DNA of 45,996 bases from Frigoribacterium sp. (GCA_025408445.1 JANYIZ010000126.1:1-45996); one strand, 5' to 3'; numbered from the stretch's first letter, positions 26,898 through 36,017 are shown. Notes: a model not told the origin generated them from the sequence alone. Program-made: numbers and translations.

Positions 26898-27566
26898 CTA
26901 GAGCTTGCCCGGGGCGTCGAGCCCGCCCGTGCAGGGGGCTCCGGGCTCCGGAGCGTTCCCACTATTCCGGTATTTCTCAAAGAACTGTGAGATTCGGGGA
27001 TCCGTCACCGATGACACTGTCACCTGGGCGTTCCAGGCGCTGAGCACGATCGGGGCCGGCAGCCCCGGGTAGGGCGAGAGCACGGTGTAGGTGGAGGGCA
27101 TCCGCTCGCGGAGCTTGGAGACGGACTCGGCCGGCAGCGACGGATCGTAAGTGACCCAGACCGCACCGTGCTCGAGGTCGTGCACCGCGTTCTCATTGGG
27201 CACAGGCTCTGTGTAAATTCCGCAATTGAGCCAGATGGCGTTGTGCGGTCCGCCGGCCGGCGGGGTCTGGTCGTAGGTGACCGGTCCCTGCACGTGTCCG
27301 GCGGTGTTGCTGTAGGTCGTGAGGCCTCTGATTTCCGCGTTGGCGGAGTTGCTTGAGCCTGCGGACGGTGGTGCGCCGCGCTTCGAGGTGAGCACGATCG
27401 ACGTGACAACGAGCGCGATCACGGCGACAGCCGCCACGCTGCCGATCGTGATGGCGGCGCGACGTACTCGTGTGCGGTGCTTTTCGGCGGCGCGCATGGC
27501 CTCGATCTTGCTCTCGCGGCTGGCCTTCGGTGATGGCGAGCCGGGAGTGGGGGTAGCAGGGGTCAC
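26898..27566 (-). CDS. DUF3105 domain protein, membrane-anchored
   Basis: 222 residues. A charged N-terminus is followed by one transmembrane helix (about residues 38-60, IGSVAAVAVIALVVTSIVL), then an extracytoplasmic DUF3105 domain with the marks HVQGPVTYDQTPPAGGPH, WLNCGIYTEPVPNENAVHDL and EHGAVWVTYDP. The His and Cys residues of these motifs may bind a metal; in other actinobacteria such genes often lie beside DUF305 or copper-related genes, but none is seen here. Start is GTG at 27566. Confidence 0.85.
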   Translation of the reverse strand: MTPATPTPGSPSPKASRESKIEAMRAAEKHRTRVRRAAITIGSVAAVAVIALVVTSIVLTSKRGAPPSAGSSNSANAEIRGLTTYSNTAGHVQGPVTYDQTPPAGGPHNAIWLNCGIYTEPVPNENAVHDLEHGAVWVTYDPSLPAESVSKLRERMPSTYTVLSPYPGLPAPIVLSAWNAQVTVSSVTDPRISQFFEKYRNSGNAPEPGAPCTGGLDAPGKL

Positions 27567-27721
27567 GGGATTTCTTTCGATGGGAGCCCTCTATTCCACC
27601 ACTTGGGCTGGCGTGTTCGTCACCGTCACCAGCTGGTTCACATCGAAACGGTCGGCGCATCTGCGGGCGGGAGCAGCATCCTCCGGTCATCCTGTTGGCT
27701 CTTGTCTCAGAGGCGTCCCCG

Positions 27722-27727
27722 TAGTCT
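27722..27727 (+). promoter_or_regulatory. -10 box (TAGTCT) of the AlkA-like gene
   Basis: TAGTCT ends 6 nt before the ATG at 27734; leaderless spacing. Confidence 0.5.
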
Positions 27728-27733
27728 CGAAAC

Positions 27734-28654
27734 ATGGAACAGGCGCCGCTCAGCAGCAGCTACAGCCCGCCGCATCCGCTCGATCTCGCCCAGACGTTGC
27801 GACCGCTCAGTCGCGGTACCGCCGATCCGACGATGCAGTGGGATGCCTCGGGCGTCTGGCGCACGCTGCCGACGCCACTCGGGGCCGCCACCCTGCACCT
27901 CGCTTCGCAGCGCGGCATAGTGACGGCGACGGCGTGGGGGGATGGCGCGGAGTGGGCGATTGCCGCGGTGCCGGAGCTGCTCGGCAGTGGCGACGATTGC
28001 GCCGACTTCGATGTGTCGCAGAACGCCTTCCTGCACGACTCTCAGCGGCGCAATCCCGGGCTGAGGCTGCTGCGTACCGGCCTCGTGCTCGAGATGATGG
28101 TCGCGGCGATCTTCGAGCAGAAGGTGACAGGCAAGGAGGCGCGGCGTGCCTGGGCGACTCTCGTGCGCGCCAACGGGGAGCCAGCGCCCGGCCCAGCTCC
28201 CAGCGGTATGCGGGTGTTCCCGTCCGCTCGGGCCTGGCGCCTGATCCCGTCCTGGGAGTGGCACGCGGCGGGGGTCGACCCGCACCGCTCTCGCACGGCG
28301 ATTGCCGCGGCATCCGTCGCCGGTGGACTGGAGCGCACTCTTCTACTCGGTCGGGGCGGCGCCGAGGTGGCGAAGAAATTGCGCAGCGTGCCTGGCGTCG
28401 GTATCTGGACAGCCGCCGAGACGACCCAGCGCGCCCATGGCGACGCGGATTCGGTAAGCGTCGGTGACTACCACCTGCCCGCGGTCGTCGGCTGGGCACT
28501 CATCGGCAGCCCGGTGGACGACGACGGGATGCTCGAACTGCTCGCCCCCTGGACCGGGCACCGGCAACGCGTGATGCGACTGATCGAGGCGAGCGGCTTC
28601 GCGAAACCACGGTTCGGGCCGCGGATGACGATCCAGGATCACCGACGCCATTAG
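27734..28654 (+). CDS. DNA-3-methyladenine glycosylase II-like (HhH-GPD)
   Basis: 306 residues. A base-excision repair glycosylase of the AlkA/HhH-GPD superfamily that removes alkylated purines. The N-terminal AlkA-like beta domain (about 1-100) precedes the helical domain. The helix-hairpin-helix is LRSVPGVGIWTAAETTQRAH and the catalytic Asp245 lies in SVGDYHLP. No Fe-S cluster cysteines follow, in contrast to MutY/Nth. Typical substrate-pocket residues were not checked. Leaderless promoter predicted; it overlaps the thioesterase promoter at its stop codon. Confidence 0.85.
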   Translation: MEQAPLSSSYSPPHPLDLAQTLRPLSRGTADPTMQWDASGVWRTLPTPLGAATLHLASQRGIVTATAWGDGAEWAIAAVPELLGSGDDCADFDVSQNAFLHDSQRRNPGLRLLRTGLVLEMMVAAIFEQKVTGKEARRAWATLVRANGEPAPGPAPSGMRVFPSARAWRLIPSWEWHAAGVDPHRSRTAIAAASVAGGLERTLLLGRGGAEVAKKLRSVPGVGIWTAAETTQRAHGDADSVSVGDYHLPAVVGWALIGSPVDDDGMLELLAPWTGHRQRVMRLIEASGFAKPRFGPRMTIQDHRRH

Positions 28655-28657
28655 CGT
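28652..28657 (+). promoter_or_regulatory. -10 box (TAGCGT) of the thioesterase gene, overlapping the glycosylase stop codon
   Basis: TAGCGT ends 6 nt before the GTG at 28664. Its first three bases are the TAG stop of the upstream gene, so the thioesterase can be transcribed separately. Confidence 0.45.
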
Positions 28658-28663
28658 TGTCCC

Positions 28664-29209
28664 GTGCACCTCATCTTTCGAACCTTCCTCGTCTGGCTGC
28701 GCCGCAACGGCCCGCGCCTCGACCCCCATGAGGTCGGGCGCATGACCTTTCGCGTGCTCCCGACCGACATTGACGTGCTCGGCCACATGAATAACGGTGT
28801 GTACCTGTCGATCATGGATCTCGGCCGCATGGACCTGCTGCAGCGCTCGGGCGTCTGGTCCCGGCTGCTCGGGGCCGGATTTTTCCCGGTGATGGCGGAT
28901 GAGACGATCAGTTTTCGGCGTTCCCTCATGCCGTGGCAGCGCTTCACTCTCGAAACCCGCATTGTCGGTTACGACGCTAAAGCGGTCTACGTGGAGCAGC
29001 GCACGGTGGTCAAGGGGGAGATCTACGCGCGCGCGACAACGCGCGGCCGGTTCGTGCGGAAGACCGGCGGCACCGTCACCACGGCCGAGGTGGCCGAGGT
29101 GGCGGGTATCGATATCACCGGTCATCCGTTGCCCGACTGGATGGCTCGCTGGGCAATGGATGTCGCGTTGCCAGCGGCACGCGCCGCCGCTCCGAGCGAG
29201 TGGGACTAG
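28664..29209 (+). CDS. Acyl-CoA thioesterase-like hotdog protein
   Basis: 181 residues from a GTG. A single 4HBT-type hotdog domain covers about residues 30-140, with the family motif DIDVLGHMNNGVYLSIMDLGR in which the Asp and the following HMNN are the usual active-site region. FRRSLMPWQRFTLETRIVGYD follows. Such proteins hydrolyse acyl-CoA or acyl-carrier thioesters; the chain is unknown. The N-terminus is basic and amphipathic (LIFRTFLVWLRRNG), perhaps membrane-associating. Confidence 0.8.
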   Translation: MHLIFRTFLVWLRRNGPRLDPHEVGRMTFRVLPTDIDVLGHMNNGVYLSIMDLGRMDLLQRSGVWSRLLGAGFFPVMADETISFRRSLMPWQRFTLETRIVGYDAKAVYVEQRTVVKGEIYARATTRGRFVRKTGGTVTTAEVAEVAGIDITGHPLPDWMARWAMDVALPAARAAAPSEWD

Positions 29210-29225
29210 GAAGCGCCTTGCTTTC

Positions 29226-29297
29226 GGGATCCTAGACTGCGTCGGGATCCTAGACTGCGTCGGGCTTCTAGACTGCGTCGGGATCCTCGACCGCGTC
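29226..29297. repeat. 18-bp tandem repeat, four units, with a stop codon in three
   Basis: Units at 29226-29243, 29244-29261, 29262-29279 and 29280-29297. Units 1 and 2 are identical; unit 3 differs at two bases and unit 4 at two others. Read on the minus strand, unit 4 encodes part of the DAVEDP tail of the small protein gene, while units 3, 2 and 1 carry TAG where unit 4 has GAG. Confidence 0.9.
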
Positions 29298-29462
29298 GGC
29301 CTCGGGATGGGCGCCGAGCGGGCCGCCACCGAAGTCGGCGGCCTGGGCGGCATCCGCGCTCTGGCGCAGCAACTCATCGGCCTTGGCCTTGGCCGCAGCA
29401 ACCTCTGACTCGTCGCCTGCGGCGGCGCCGCCCTGGTTCGCAAACTGGTCGAACGTTGCCAT
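29268..29462 (-). CDS. Small Ala-rich acidic protein of unknown function
   Basis: 64 residues (MATFDQFANQGG to DAVEDPDAV). It is Ala/Asp/Glu-rich, with a helical middle (VAAAKAKADELLRQSADAA) and no membrane segment or Cys. An AAGGAG ribosome site at 29470-29475, 7 nt before the ATG at 29462, fixes the start and argues for a real gene. The C-terminus runs into the 18-bp repeat and stops at the TAG of unit 3. I recognise no family. Confidence 0.6.
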   Translation of the reverse strand: MATFDQFANQGGAAAGDESEVAAAKAKADELLRQSADAAQAADFGGGPLGAHPEADAVEDPDAV

Positions 29463-29563
29463 GGCGAAGCTCCTTGATTCCGCAGCATTCTCAACACGCT
29501 GCTTCACAGCAGTTTAACCGGCTCGAAGGCGGGAGGCAAAGCGCGGGAGGCAGCGGCGGACGG

Positions 29564-31099
29564 CTACCCCTTGAGCACGGCCATCGCGGCGTTGTGCCCG
29601 CCGAGGCCGCTCACGCCGCCGCCGCGCTGCGCGCCGGCCCCGCAGAGCAGGATGTTCTCGTGAGCGGTGGCGACACCCCAGCGTCCGGCCGCAGTGCCAA
29701 GATCGGCCGAGTCCTCGGCGAATGGCCAGGACAGTGGGGCGTGGAAGATGTTGCCTCCCGGCAGCCCGAGTGCGGACTCGAGGTCGTAAGTGGTCTTCGT
29801 CTCGATGCAGGGGCGGCCAGCGGCATCCGTCAGCAAGAGCGATTCGATCGGCTCGGCGAGCACGCTGTCGAGGGAATCGATGACCGCCCGTTCGAGCGCG
29901 GCGCGCACGGCGTCATTGGTGGCTGCCATGACCAGCCGATGCGGGGTATGGAGCCCGAAGACGGTGAGAGTGTGGGCGCCAGAGGCCGCCAGCTCGGGGG
30001 AGAGGATGCTCGGATCGGTGAGGGAGTGGCAGTAGATCTCCGCGGGTAGCGGGCTCGGGATGTTCCCGGCGCTTGCCGCCTGGAAGGCCCGCTCGAGCTG
30101 CGCGTAGCCCTCGTTGATATGAAAGGTGCCGCCGAAGGCCGCGGCCGGATCGAGCGACGCGTCGCGCAGCCGGGGTAGCCGCCGAAGGAGGAGGTTGACC
30201 TTCACCTGGGCGCCCTCGGCGGGCTCACTCACCTCGCCGAGCAAGCCGGAAAGCACCTGCGGGGCGACATTGGAGAGCACGGTGCCGGCATTCAGGATGA
30301 ACTCGTCGTCGTCGAGCCGATAGCGCACCTCGCCGTCGGGAGCGATCGATATGACCTCGGCTCCGGTGACGAGGGAGGCCCCGGCCGTGCGGGCAGCTTT
30401 CGCGAGCGAGCTGGTGACCGCGCCCATGCCGCCGACCGGAACATCCCAGTCCCCGGTGCCGCCGCCGATCACGTGGTAAAGGAAGCAGCGGTTGGCCGCA
30501 AGCGTCGGGTCGTCGGCCGGGGCGAAGGTGCCGATCAGGGCATCGGTCAGCACGACTCCGCGCACGAGGTCGTTGGTGAAGCAGCGCTCGATCACCTCGC
30601 CAATCGGGCGATCGATGAAGTCGGACCAGTCCGCGGCATCCACCAGGCGCTTCAGTTCCGATCGCCGCAGCAGCGGTTCGGTGACGGTTGGGAAGACGGC
30701 GCGGGCGAGAGCGGCGGTGCGACCGTAGAACGACTGCCAAGCGTCGAAGTCGGCGCCGAGAGTATCGAACGAGCGGCGGGTGGCCGCGGCATCCCCGTTG
30801 TCAACGAGAAGGCCGCGATCGGTGCCGGGCAGCGGGGTGTATGAGCTGTAGCGACGACGCTCGAGACGGATGTCGAGGCCGAGGTCGCGCATAATGGCGG
30901 CCGGTAGCAGGCTGACCAGGTAGGAGTATCGAGAGAGCCGCGCCTCGACGCCCTCGAAGGCCTGCGCCGAGACGGCGGCACCTCCGAGGTGGTCCAGTCG
31001 CTCGAGTACCGTGACGGATCGCCCGGACTGCGCGAGGTAGGCCGCCGCGACGAGACCGTTGTGGCCGCCTCCGACGATCACGACATCCTGTCGCGTCAT
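29564..31099 (-). CDS. FAD-dependent oxidoreductase, phytoene-desaturase/PYROXD2-like
   Basis: 511 residues. The dinucleotide-binding motif DVVIVGGGHNGLVAAAYLA is at residues 4-22, with the second flavin motif VLERLDHLGGAAVSAQAF following. A substrate domain and a C-terminal flavin-contact region (ILLCGAGAQRGGGVSGLGGHNAA) complete the CrtI/PYROXD2-like fold. No other carotenoid genes lie nearby, so a carotenoid role is not supported; the PYROXD2-like branch has no firm substrate. ATG at 31099 is chosen over an upstream in-frame codon because the FAD motif begins right after it and GGAG precedes it. Divergent from putA. Confidence 0.85.
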   Translation of the reverse strand: MTRQDVVIVGGGHNGLVAAAYLAQSGRSVTVLERLDHLGGAAVSAQAFEGVEARLSRYSYLVSLLPAAIMRDLGLDIRLERRRYSSYTPLPGTDRGLLVDNGDAAATRRSFDTLGADFDAWQSFYGRTAALARAVFPTVTEPLLRRSELKRLVDAADWSDFIDRPIGEVIERCFTNDLVRGVVLTDALIGTFAPADDPTLAANRCFLYHVIGGGTGDWDVPVGGMGAVTSSLAKAARTAGASLVTGAEVISIAPDGEVRYRLDDDEFILNAGTVLSNVAPQVLSGLLGEVSEPAEGAQVKVNLLLRRLPRLRDASLDPAAAFGGTFHINEGYAQLERAFQAASAGNIPSPLPAEIYCHSLTDPSILSPELAASGAHTLTVFGLHTPHRLVMAATNDAVRAALERAVIDSLDSVLAEPIESLLLTDAAGRPCIETKTTYDLESALGLPGGNIFHAPLSWPFAEDSADLGTAAGRWGVATAHENILLCGAGAQRGGGVSGLGGHNAAMAVLKG

Positions 31100-31258
31100 C
31101 GGCGCTCCGCCGGGTGCGCATTCACCAAGCACCACTCGTTCATCCTGTCGTCGGACAGTACCGATTCCCCAGCCATGAACCAGAGTCTACGAGTCGTTCC
31201 GGCCCGAGGTCGATGACCGCTCTGCTCTGACGAAATAGCCGCCAGTGGCGAGCGCAAG

Positions 31259-31264
31259 TAGTCT
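31259..31264 (+). promoter_or_regulatory. -10 box (TAGTCT) of putA
   Basis: TAGTCT ends 6 nt before the ATG at 31271. The sequence from this box to the start (TAGTCTCGATACATG) is almost the same as that before the AlkA-like gene. Confidence 0.5.
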
Positions 31265-31270
31265 CGATAC

Positions 31271-34200
31271 ATGCTTTCGACTGCTGCCGATACGCCCGCG
31301 AGGCCTGATGCTCTCGCCGCCGAGGCCGTCGCCACCGTGCATCGCTGGCTTGCCGAGAGTGCGGAAGTCGCACCAGACCGTTCGGAACAACGATTGGCCG
31401 GCGTGCTCAAAGACCCTCGCGGTCTCGACTTCACGATCGGATTCGTCGACCGCGTGGTTCGGCCGGAAGATTTGCGCGTGGCCGGCCGCAACCTCGAGAA
31501 ACTCTCCCGGGAAATTCCGGCTTTTCTGCCCGGGTATATGCGGGTCGCGATCCAGCTCGGCGGGGGATTCGCCCCGATCATCCCCTGGCCGATCGTGCCG
31601 ATCGCCCGGCGGGTGCTGCGCGGCATGGTGAGCCACCTCGTGCTCGATGCGAGTCCCCGACAGCTCGACCACAGCCTGCGGGCGCTGCGCCGGTCGGGCA
31701 TCCGTCTCAATCTCAACCTGCTCGGCGAAGCAGTGCTCGGCGACGAGGAAGCCGATCGGCGGCTCACCGGAACCCGTGAGCTGCTGCAGCGAGACGACGT
31801 GGACTACGTCTCGATCAAGGTCTCCTCCGTGTCGAGCCAGCTGTCGATGTGGTCGTTCGACGAGACGGTGAAGCGAGTCGTCCGTCGGCTCACTCCCCTC
31901 TACGAGTTCGCCGCGGCATCCCGAACCACCAAGTTCATCAACCTGGACATGGAGGAGTTTCGCGACCTCGACCTCACGATCGAGGTGTTCCGCAGCATCC
32001 TCGAGCAACCGAAGTTGAAGAACCTCGAAGCCGGCATCGTGTTGCAGGCCTACCTTCCAGACGCACTTCGGGCCATGCAGGGACTCACCACTTGGGCGAC
32101 CCAGCGTCGTGCCAAGGGCGGTGCGGGTATCAAGGTACGCGTCGTGAAGGGCGCGAATCTCGCGATGGAGCGGGTGGATGCTACGGTGCACGGATGGCCG
32201 CTCGCGACCTGGGGCTTGAAGCGCGACACCGACGCCAACTACAAACGCATCCTGGACTGGTCGTTGCAGCCGGCCCGCACCGACGCCGTGCGGATCGGGG
32301 TGGCCGGACACAATCTCTTCGACATTGCCTGGGCCTGGCTTCTTGCGAAGCAGCGCCGGGTGGACACGAGGGTGGAATTCGAGATGCTGCTCGGCATGGC
32401 CAGCGGGCAGGCGGATGCCGTGAGGCGCGATGTCGGCGGTCTCCTGCTATACACCCCGGTCGTGCATCCGGGGGAGTTCGACGCCGCGATCTCGTATCTT
32501 GTCCGTCGACTCGAGGAGAACTCGTCGAGCGAGAACTTCATGTCCGGCGTCTTCGATCTCGCGAGCGACCCCGCCATCTTTGATCGGGAGGCAGGGCGCT
32601 TCCTCGCCTCACTCGAGGGGCTGACCGACGCCGTTCCGGCATCACACCGTGTGCAAGACCGTCGCCTGCCGGAGCCGATCGCTGCGGTCGACACTGCGCC
32701 GCGCGCCTTCGCCAACGAACCCGACACCGATCCCTCAATCGTGGCCAACCGTGAGTGGGGCCGCCAGATTCTCTCCCGAGTCGCAACGTCGACTCTCGGG
32801 GACGCCGCCGTCGCTGCGGCCCGGATCACAGGACTCCCCGCCCTCGAGGCCGTGATCACGGCGACCGCCCGGGCCGGGGAGAGCTGGGGGCAGCGCCGAT
32901 CGGATACCCGCGCCACCGTGCTGCACAGTGCGGGGGAGGCGCTCGCCGCTGCCCGTGCCGACCTGATCGAGGTGATGGCGAGCGAGACCGGCAAGACTCT
33001 GCTCGAGGGGGATGTGGAGGTGAGTGAGGCCGTCGACTTCGCCCACTACTACGCGGAACGTGCTCGCGAGCTCGACCGGATCGCGGATGCCGAGTTCACA
33101 CCCTCCCGCCTGATCGTGGTTACCCCGCCGTGGAACTTTCCGGTCGCGATCCCGGCCGGATCCGTGCTTGCCGCGCTCGCATCGGGTGCCGGCGTGATCA
33201 TCAAGCCGGCTCCGCAGGCGCGCCGCAGTGCCGCGGTGATGGTCGAGGCCCTCTGGGCCGGCGGGGTGCCGCGCGACGTGCTCGTATTCGTGGATCTCGA
33301 CGAGGGCGACCTCGGTCGCGAGCTGGTGGCGCATCCGTCGGTCGATCGCGTGATCCTCACCGGCGCCTGGGAGACGGCGAAGCTATTCCGTTCCTGGCGC
33401 CCCGACCTCCCGCTGCTGGCCGAGACGAGCGGCAAGAACGCGATTATCGTGACCCCGAGCGCCGACCTCGACCTCGCCGTGGCGGATGTCGTGAAAAGTG
33501 CGTTCGGCCACGCGGGCCAGAAGTGCTCGGCGGCATCCCTCGTCATCCTGGTCGGGTCGGTCGCGAAGTCTGAGCGGTTCCGGAGGCAGCTCATCGACTC
33601 GGTGAGCACTTTGCGGGTGGGCTATCCGCAGGAGGCGACGACCGTGATGGGGCCGATCATCGAGCCGGCACAGGGCAAGCTCCGCTCGGCACTCACCACC
33701 CTCGCGGAGGGTGAATCCTGGCTGGTCATGCCGCGCTCACTCGACGAGAGTGAGCGGCTGTGGTCGCCCGGCGTCCGCGACGGCGTCGCTGCGGGGTCGG
33801 AATTCCATCTCACAGAATACTTCGGTCCGGTGCTCGGCATCATGCAGGCCGACACGCTCGAACAGGCGATCGCGCTGCAGAATGCTCCGGCCTACGGTCT
33901 CACCGCGGGCATCCATTCGCTCGATGCCAGCGAGATCGCACTGTGGGTCGAGACCGTGCAGGCGGGCAACCTCTACGTGAACCGCGGCATCACCGGTGCC
34001 GTCGTACGTCGGCAGCCTTTCGGTGGCTGGAAGCGGTCGGCGGTCGGGGCCGGCGCGAAGGCCGGCGGACCGAACTATCTGCTCGGGCTCGGCGACTGGC
34101 GGCCGGTATTCGCCGAGCCCGGTCGCACGGCGGTGCTCAAGGGTCTCAGCGAGAAGGTCTCGCGCGTGATCGAAGCGGCGCAGCACGGCATGGAGTTTCT

Positions 34201-34750
34201 CGAGTTCGATCGCGTGCGCGCGGCGGCCAAGAGCGACCAGCAGGCCTGGGTTGACGAATACGGCACGGTCAAGGATGTCTCGGGCCTCGGCATCGAGCGC
34301 AATGTGTTTCGCTACCGGCCGGTTGCGGTGACGGTGCGCCTGGCCGAAGGGGCATCCCCCGCCCAGCTCGTTCGCACGATCGCGGCGGCCACGCGCGCCG
34401 GTGCGTCCCTTTCGATCAGCTCTGCGGTGCCGGTGGCGGCGGGACTCATCCGCCTTTTCGGCTCGGCGGTGCCGCCGCTCGTTATCGAGTCCGTTGTCGT
34501 GGAGACGGATGTGCGCTGGCACGCGCGCCTGCAGTCTGGCGAGCTCCGGCCCGGCCGCATCCGACTGCTGGGCGGCGACCGGCTCACACTCGCGACGGTA
34601 CTCGGCGGTGATCCGGATGTGGCGATCTTCGCTGGCCCCGTGACTACCTCTGGCCGAATCGAGATGCTTCCGTTCTTGCACGAACAGGCCATCAGTATCG
34701 CCGCCCATCGCTTCGGCAATCCCGACCCGTCTACCTTCGTCGTGCTCTGA
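31271..34750 (+). CDS. putA: Bifunctional proline dehydrogenase / glutamate-semialdehyde dehydrogenase
   Basis: 1159 residues. The flavin proline dehydrogenase domain (about residues 60-430, with YVSIKVSSVSSQLSMW, KVRVVKGANLAMERVDA and the RIGVAGHNLFDIAWA barrel strands) oxidises proline to P5C; the aldehyde dehydrogenase domain (about 490-960) oxidises glutamate semialdehyde to glutamate with NAD. The catalytic Cys752 is in HAGQKCSAAS and the Glu in LAETSGKNA; TPPWNFPVAIPAGS is the cofactor strand. A C-terminal extension (about 960-1159) is seen in actinobacterial PutA. No ribbon-helix-helix domain is present, so it does not repress its own gene. Enzymes channel P5C internally. It could also process P5C made by RocD at 38811. 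Confidence 0.94.
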   Translation: MLSTAADTPARPDALAAEAVATVHRWLAESAEVAPDRSEQRLAGVLKDPRGLDFTIGFVDRVVRPEDLRVAGRNLEKLSREIPAFLPGYMRVAIQLGGGFAPIIPWPIVPIARRVLRGMVSHLVLDASPRQLDHSLRALRRSGIRLNLNLLGEAVLGDEEADRRLTGTRELLQRDDVDYVSIKVSSVSSQLSMWSFDETVKRVVRRLTPLYEFAAASRTTKFINLDMEEFRDLDLTIEVFRSILEQPKLKNLEAGIVLQAYLPDALRAMQGLTTWATQRRAKGGAGIKVRVVKGANLAMERVDATVHGWPLATWGLKRDTDANYKRILDWSLQPARTDAVRIGVAGHNLFDIAWAWLLAKQRRVDTRVEFEMLLGMASGQADAVRRDVGGLLLYTPVVHPGEFDAAISYLVRRLEENSSSENFMSGVFDLASDPAIFDREAGRFLASLEGLTDAVPASHRVQDRRLPEPIAAVDTAPRAFANEPDTDPSIVANREWGRQILSRVATSTLGDAAVAAARITGLPALEAVITATARAGESWGQRRSDTRATVLHSAGEALAAARADLIEVMASETGKTLLEGDVEVSEAVDFAHYYAERARELDRIADAEFTPSRLIVVTPPWNFPVAIPAGSVLAALASGAGVIIKPAPQARRSAAVMVEALWAGGVPRDVLVFVDLDEGDLGRELVAHPSVDRVILTGAWETAKLFRSWRPDLPLLAETSGKNAIIVTPSADLDLAVADVVKSAFGHAGQKCSAASLVILVGSVAKSERFRRQLIDSVSTLRVGYPQEATTVMGPIIEPAQGKLRSALTTLAEGESWLVMPRSLDESERLWSPGVRDGVAAGSEFHLTEYFGPVLGIMQADTLEQAIALQNAPAYGLTAGIHSLDASEIALWVETVQAGNLYVNRGITGAVVRRQPFGGWKRSAVGAGAKAGGPNYLLGLGDWRPVFAEPGRTAVLKGLSEKVSRVIEAAQHGMEFLEFDRVRAAAKSDQQAWVDEYGTVKDVSGLGIERNVFRYRPVAVTVRLAEGASPAQLVRTIAAATRAGASLSISSAVPVAAGLIRLFGSAVPPLVIESVVVETDVRWHARLQSGELRPGRIRLLGGDRLTLATVLGGDPDVAIFAGPVTTSGRIEMLPFLHEQAISIAAHRFGNPDPSTFVVL

Positions 34751-34860
34751 CCGCCGGGCGGCGGGCCCGCGTCGTCGCGTCGTCGCGTCCCGTGCGTGCC
34801 TGCGCGTCGTCGCGTCGCGTCGCGTGCGTGCGGGCAGCTTGCGCGGTGCGAGCGACACTC

Positions 34861-34958
34861 GCGCCCACGAGTGACACCCGCGCGCTCGTCCTCCATCTGC
34901 GCGCCCGCGAGTGACACCCGCGCCGGAATGTTTGGGTGCACGTGTCACTCGTGGGCGC
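34861..34958. repeat. Intergenic inverted repeat (17-bp perfect arms) with a direct copy
   Basis: GCGCCCACGAGTGACAC at 34861-34877 is exactly complementary to 34942-34958. A second direct copy of the left arm, extended to 23 bp with one mismatch, lies at 34901-34923. It sits in the 265-bp gap between putA and the convergent dioxygenase gene. Confidence 0.85.
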
Positions 34959-35001
34959 GGAGGTTGTGCTGCACCTGGCGCACGTGGGCGCGGAGGTTGT
35001 G
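34951..35001. repeat. 18-bp direct repeat overlapping the putA-side inverted repeat
   Basis: GTGGGCGCGGAGGTTGTG occurs at 34951-34968 and 34984-35001. The region upstream (34770-34830) is also made of short CGTCGTCGCGT-like repeats. Confidence 0.8.
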
Positions 35002-35015
35002 GCGCGCGGCCTCGG

Positions 35016-36017
35016 CTACGCGAGGTCGGGGTGGTGTATCGCCGCGACATCCGGATGCGCGCGCAGCCGACTCTTGAGCGCGTTCTCGCCGTAGGTGCGG
35101 AAAATCGGATTCTGCGGGTCGGCGGTGATTCCGCGCGACTCTGCGGCGAGCTCCGGAGGCAGCGTGAGGGTCGGGATCGTGGCATCCAGCGCGGGGGCGA
35201 AGAAGAACGGCACCGAGATGCGATCCGTGCCGATGAGGGGCGAGATCACCCGGTGCACGGTAGCGGTGAGATAGCCGTCGGTCGCGACCTCGAGCAACTC
35301 GCCGATGTTGACGACGAACGCCCCGGGCAGCGGAGGGGCGTCGATCCAGCCGTCTCCGTGCTGCACCTGAAGGCCGCCCTTGCCCGGTTCAACGAAGAGC
35401 AGGGTGAGCACCCCGGAGTCCTTGTGTGCGCCGACGCCCTGTTGCGGAGTGGGATCAGACTTGCCGGGGTAGCGCACGATCTTGGTGAGGGTCGATGGAT
35501 TCGTAGCGAAGCTCGAATCGAAAACGTTCTCCTTGGCGCCGAGGGATACGGCCCAGGCCCTCAGAAGAGTGAGCGCTACCCGGGAGAGAGCGTCATTCCA
35601 CTGTGTGACGACCTCCCGCAGTTCGGGCAACGCCGAAGGCCATTGGTTGGGGCCGTCCAGACGCCAGTAGTCTTCGACACCCGGCCCGCGAGGCACCGTC
35701 GGACGCTCCACTCCGATGTCGATCTGCTCACGCCAATCGACCGTGCCCTTGGTGAGTTCGCCGCCGACCCGGGTGTACCCCCGAAAGTGCGGACTCTTCA
35801 GGTTCTCGATCTCGAGCTTGGCGGCATCCGGCAGCTCGAAGAACTGGCGGGCGATGCGGATGACGGCATCCTGCAGCGCCCCGGAGACGCCATGCCCGGT
35901 CAGGTAGAAGAAGCCGAATTCGTGGGTGGCAGCCCGCAGCTCGCGCTGAAACGCCGCAGCTTCGTGCTCGCCGCGATCCAGTCGGGAGAGGTCCAGCACC
36001 GGAAGTGTGAGTGGCAT
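35016..36017 (-). CDS. Isopenicillin-N-synthase-family 2OG-Fe(II) dioxygenase
   Basis: 333 residues of the normal family length. The N-terminal DIOX_N-like region has FFYLTGHGV, and the iron ligands are H198, D200 (GAHKDSG) and H255 (ATVHRV), with Arg266-x-Ser268 (RIS) to bind 2-oxoglutarate. The substrate is unknown; many bacterial members act on amino acids or small metabolites. ATG at 36017. No secondary-metabolite cluster lies around it. It is convergent with putA and divergent from the GntR gene. Confidence 0.88.
   Translation of the reverse strand: MPLTLPVLDLSRLDRGEHEAAAFQRELRAATHEFGFFYLTGHGVSGALQDAVIRIARQFFELPDAAKLEIENLKSPHFRGYTRVGGELTKGTVDWREQIDIGVERPTVPRGPGVEDYWRLDGPNQWPSALPELREVVTQWNDALSRVALTLLRAWAVSLGAKENVFDSSFATNPSTLTKIVRYPGKSDPTPQQGVGAHKDSGVLTLLFVEPGKGGLQVQHGDGWIDAPPLPGAFVVNIGELLEVATDGYLTATVHRVISPLIGTDRISVPFFFAPALDATIPTLTLPPELAAESRGITADPQNPIFRTYGENALKSRLRAHPDVAAIHHPDLA

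Noticed and set aside
33737-35185. A 482-codon minus-strand frame over the 3' half of putA
   Set aside because: Arg-rich shadow of putA and of the CGTCG repeats; no family features.
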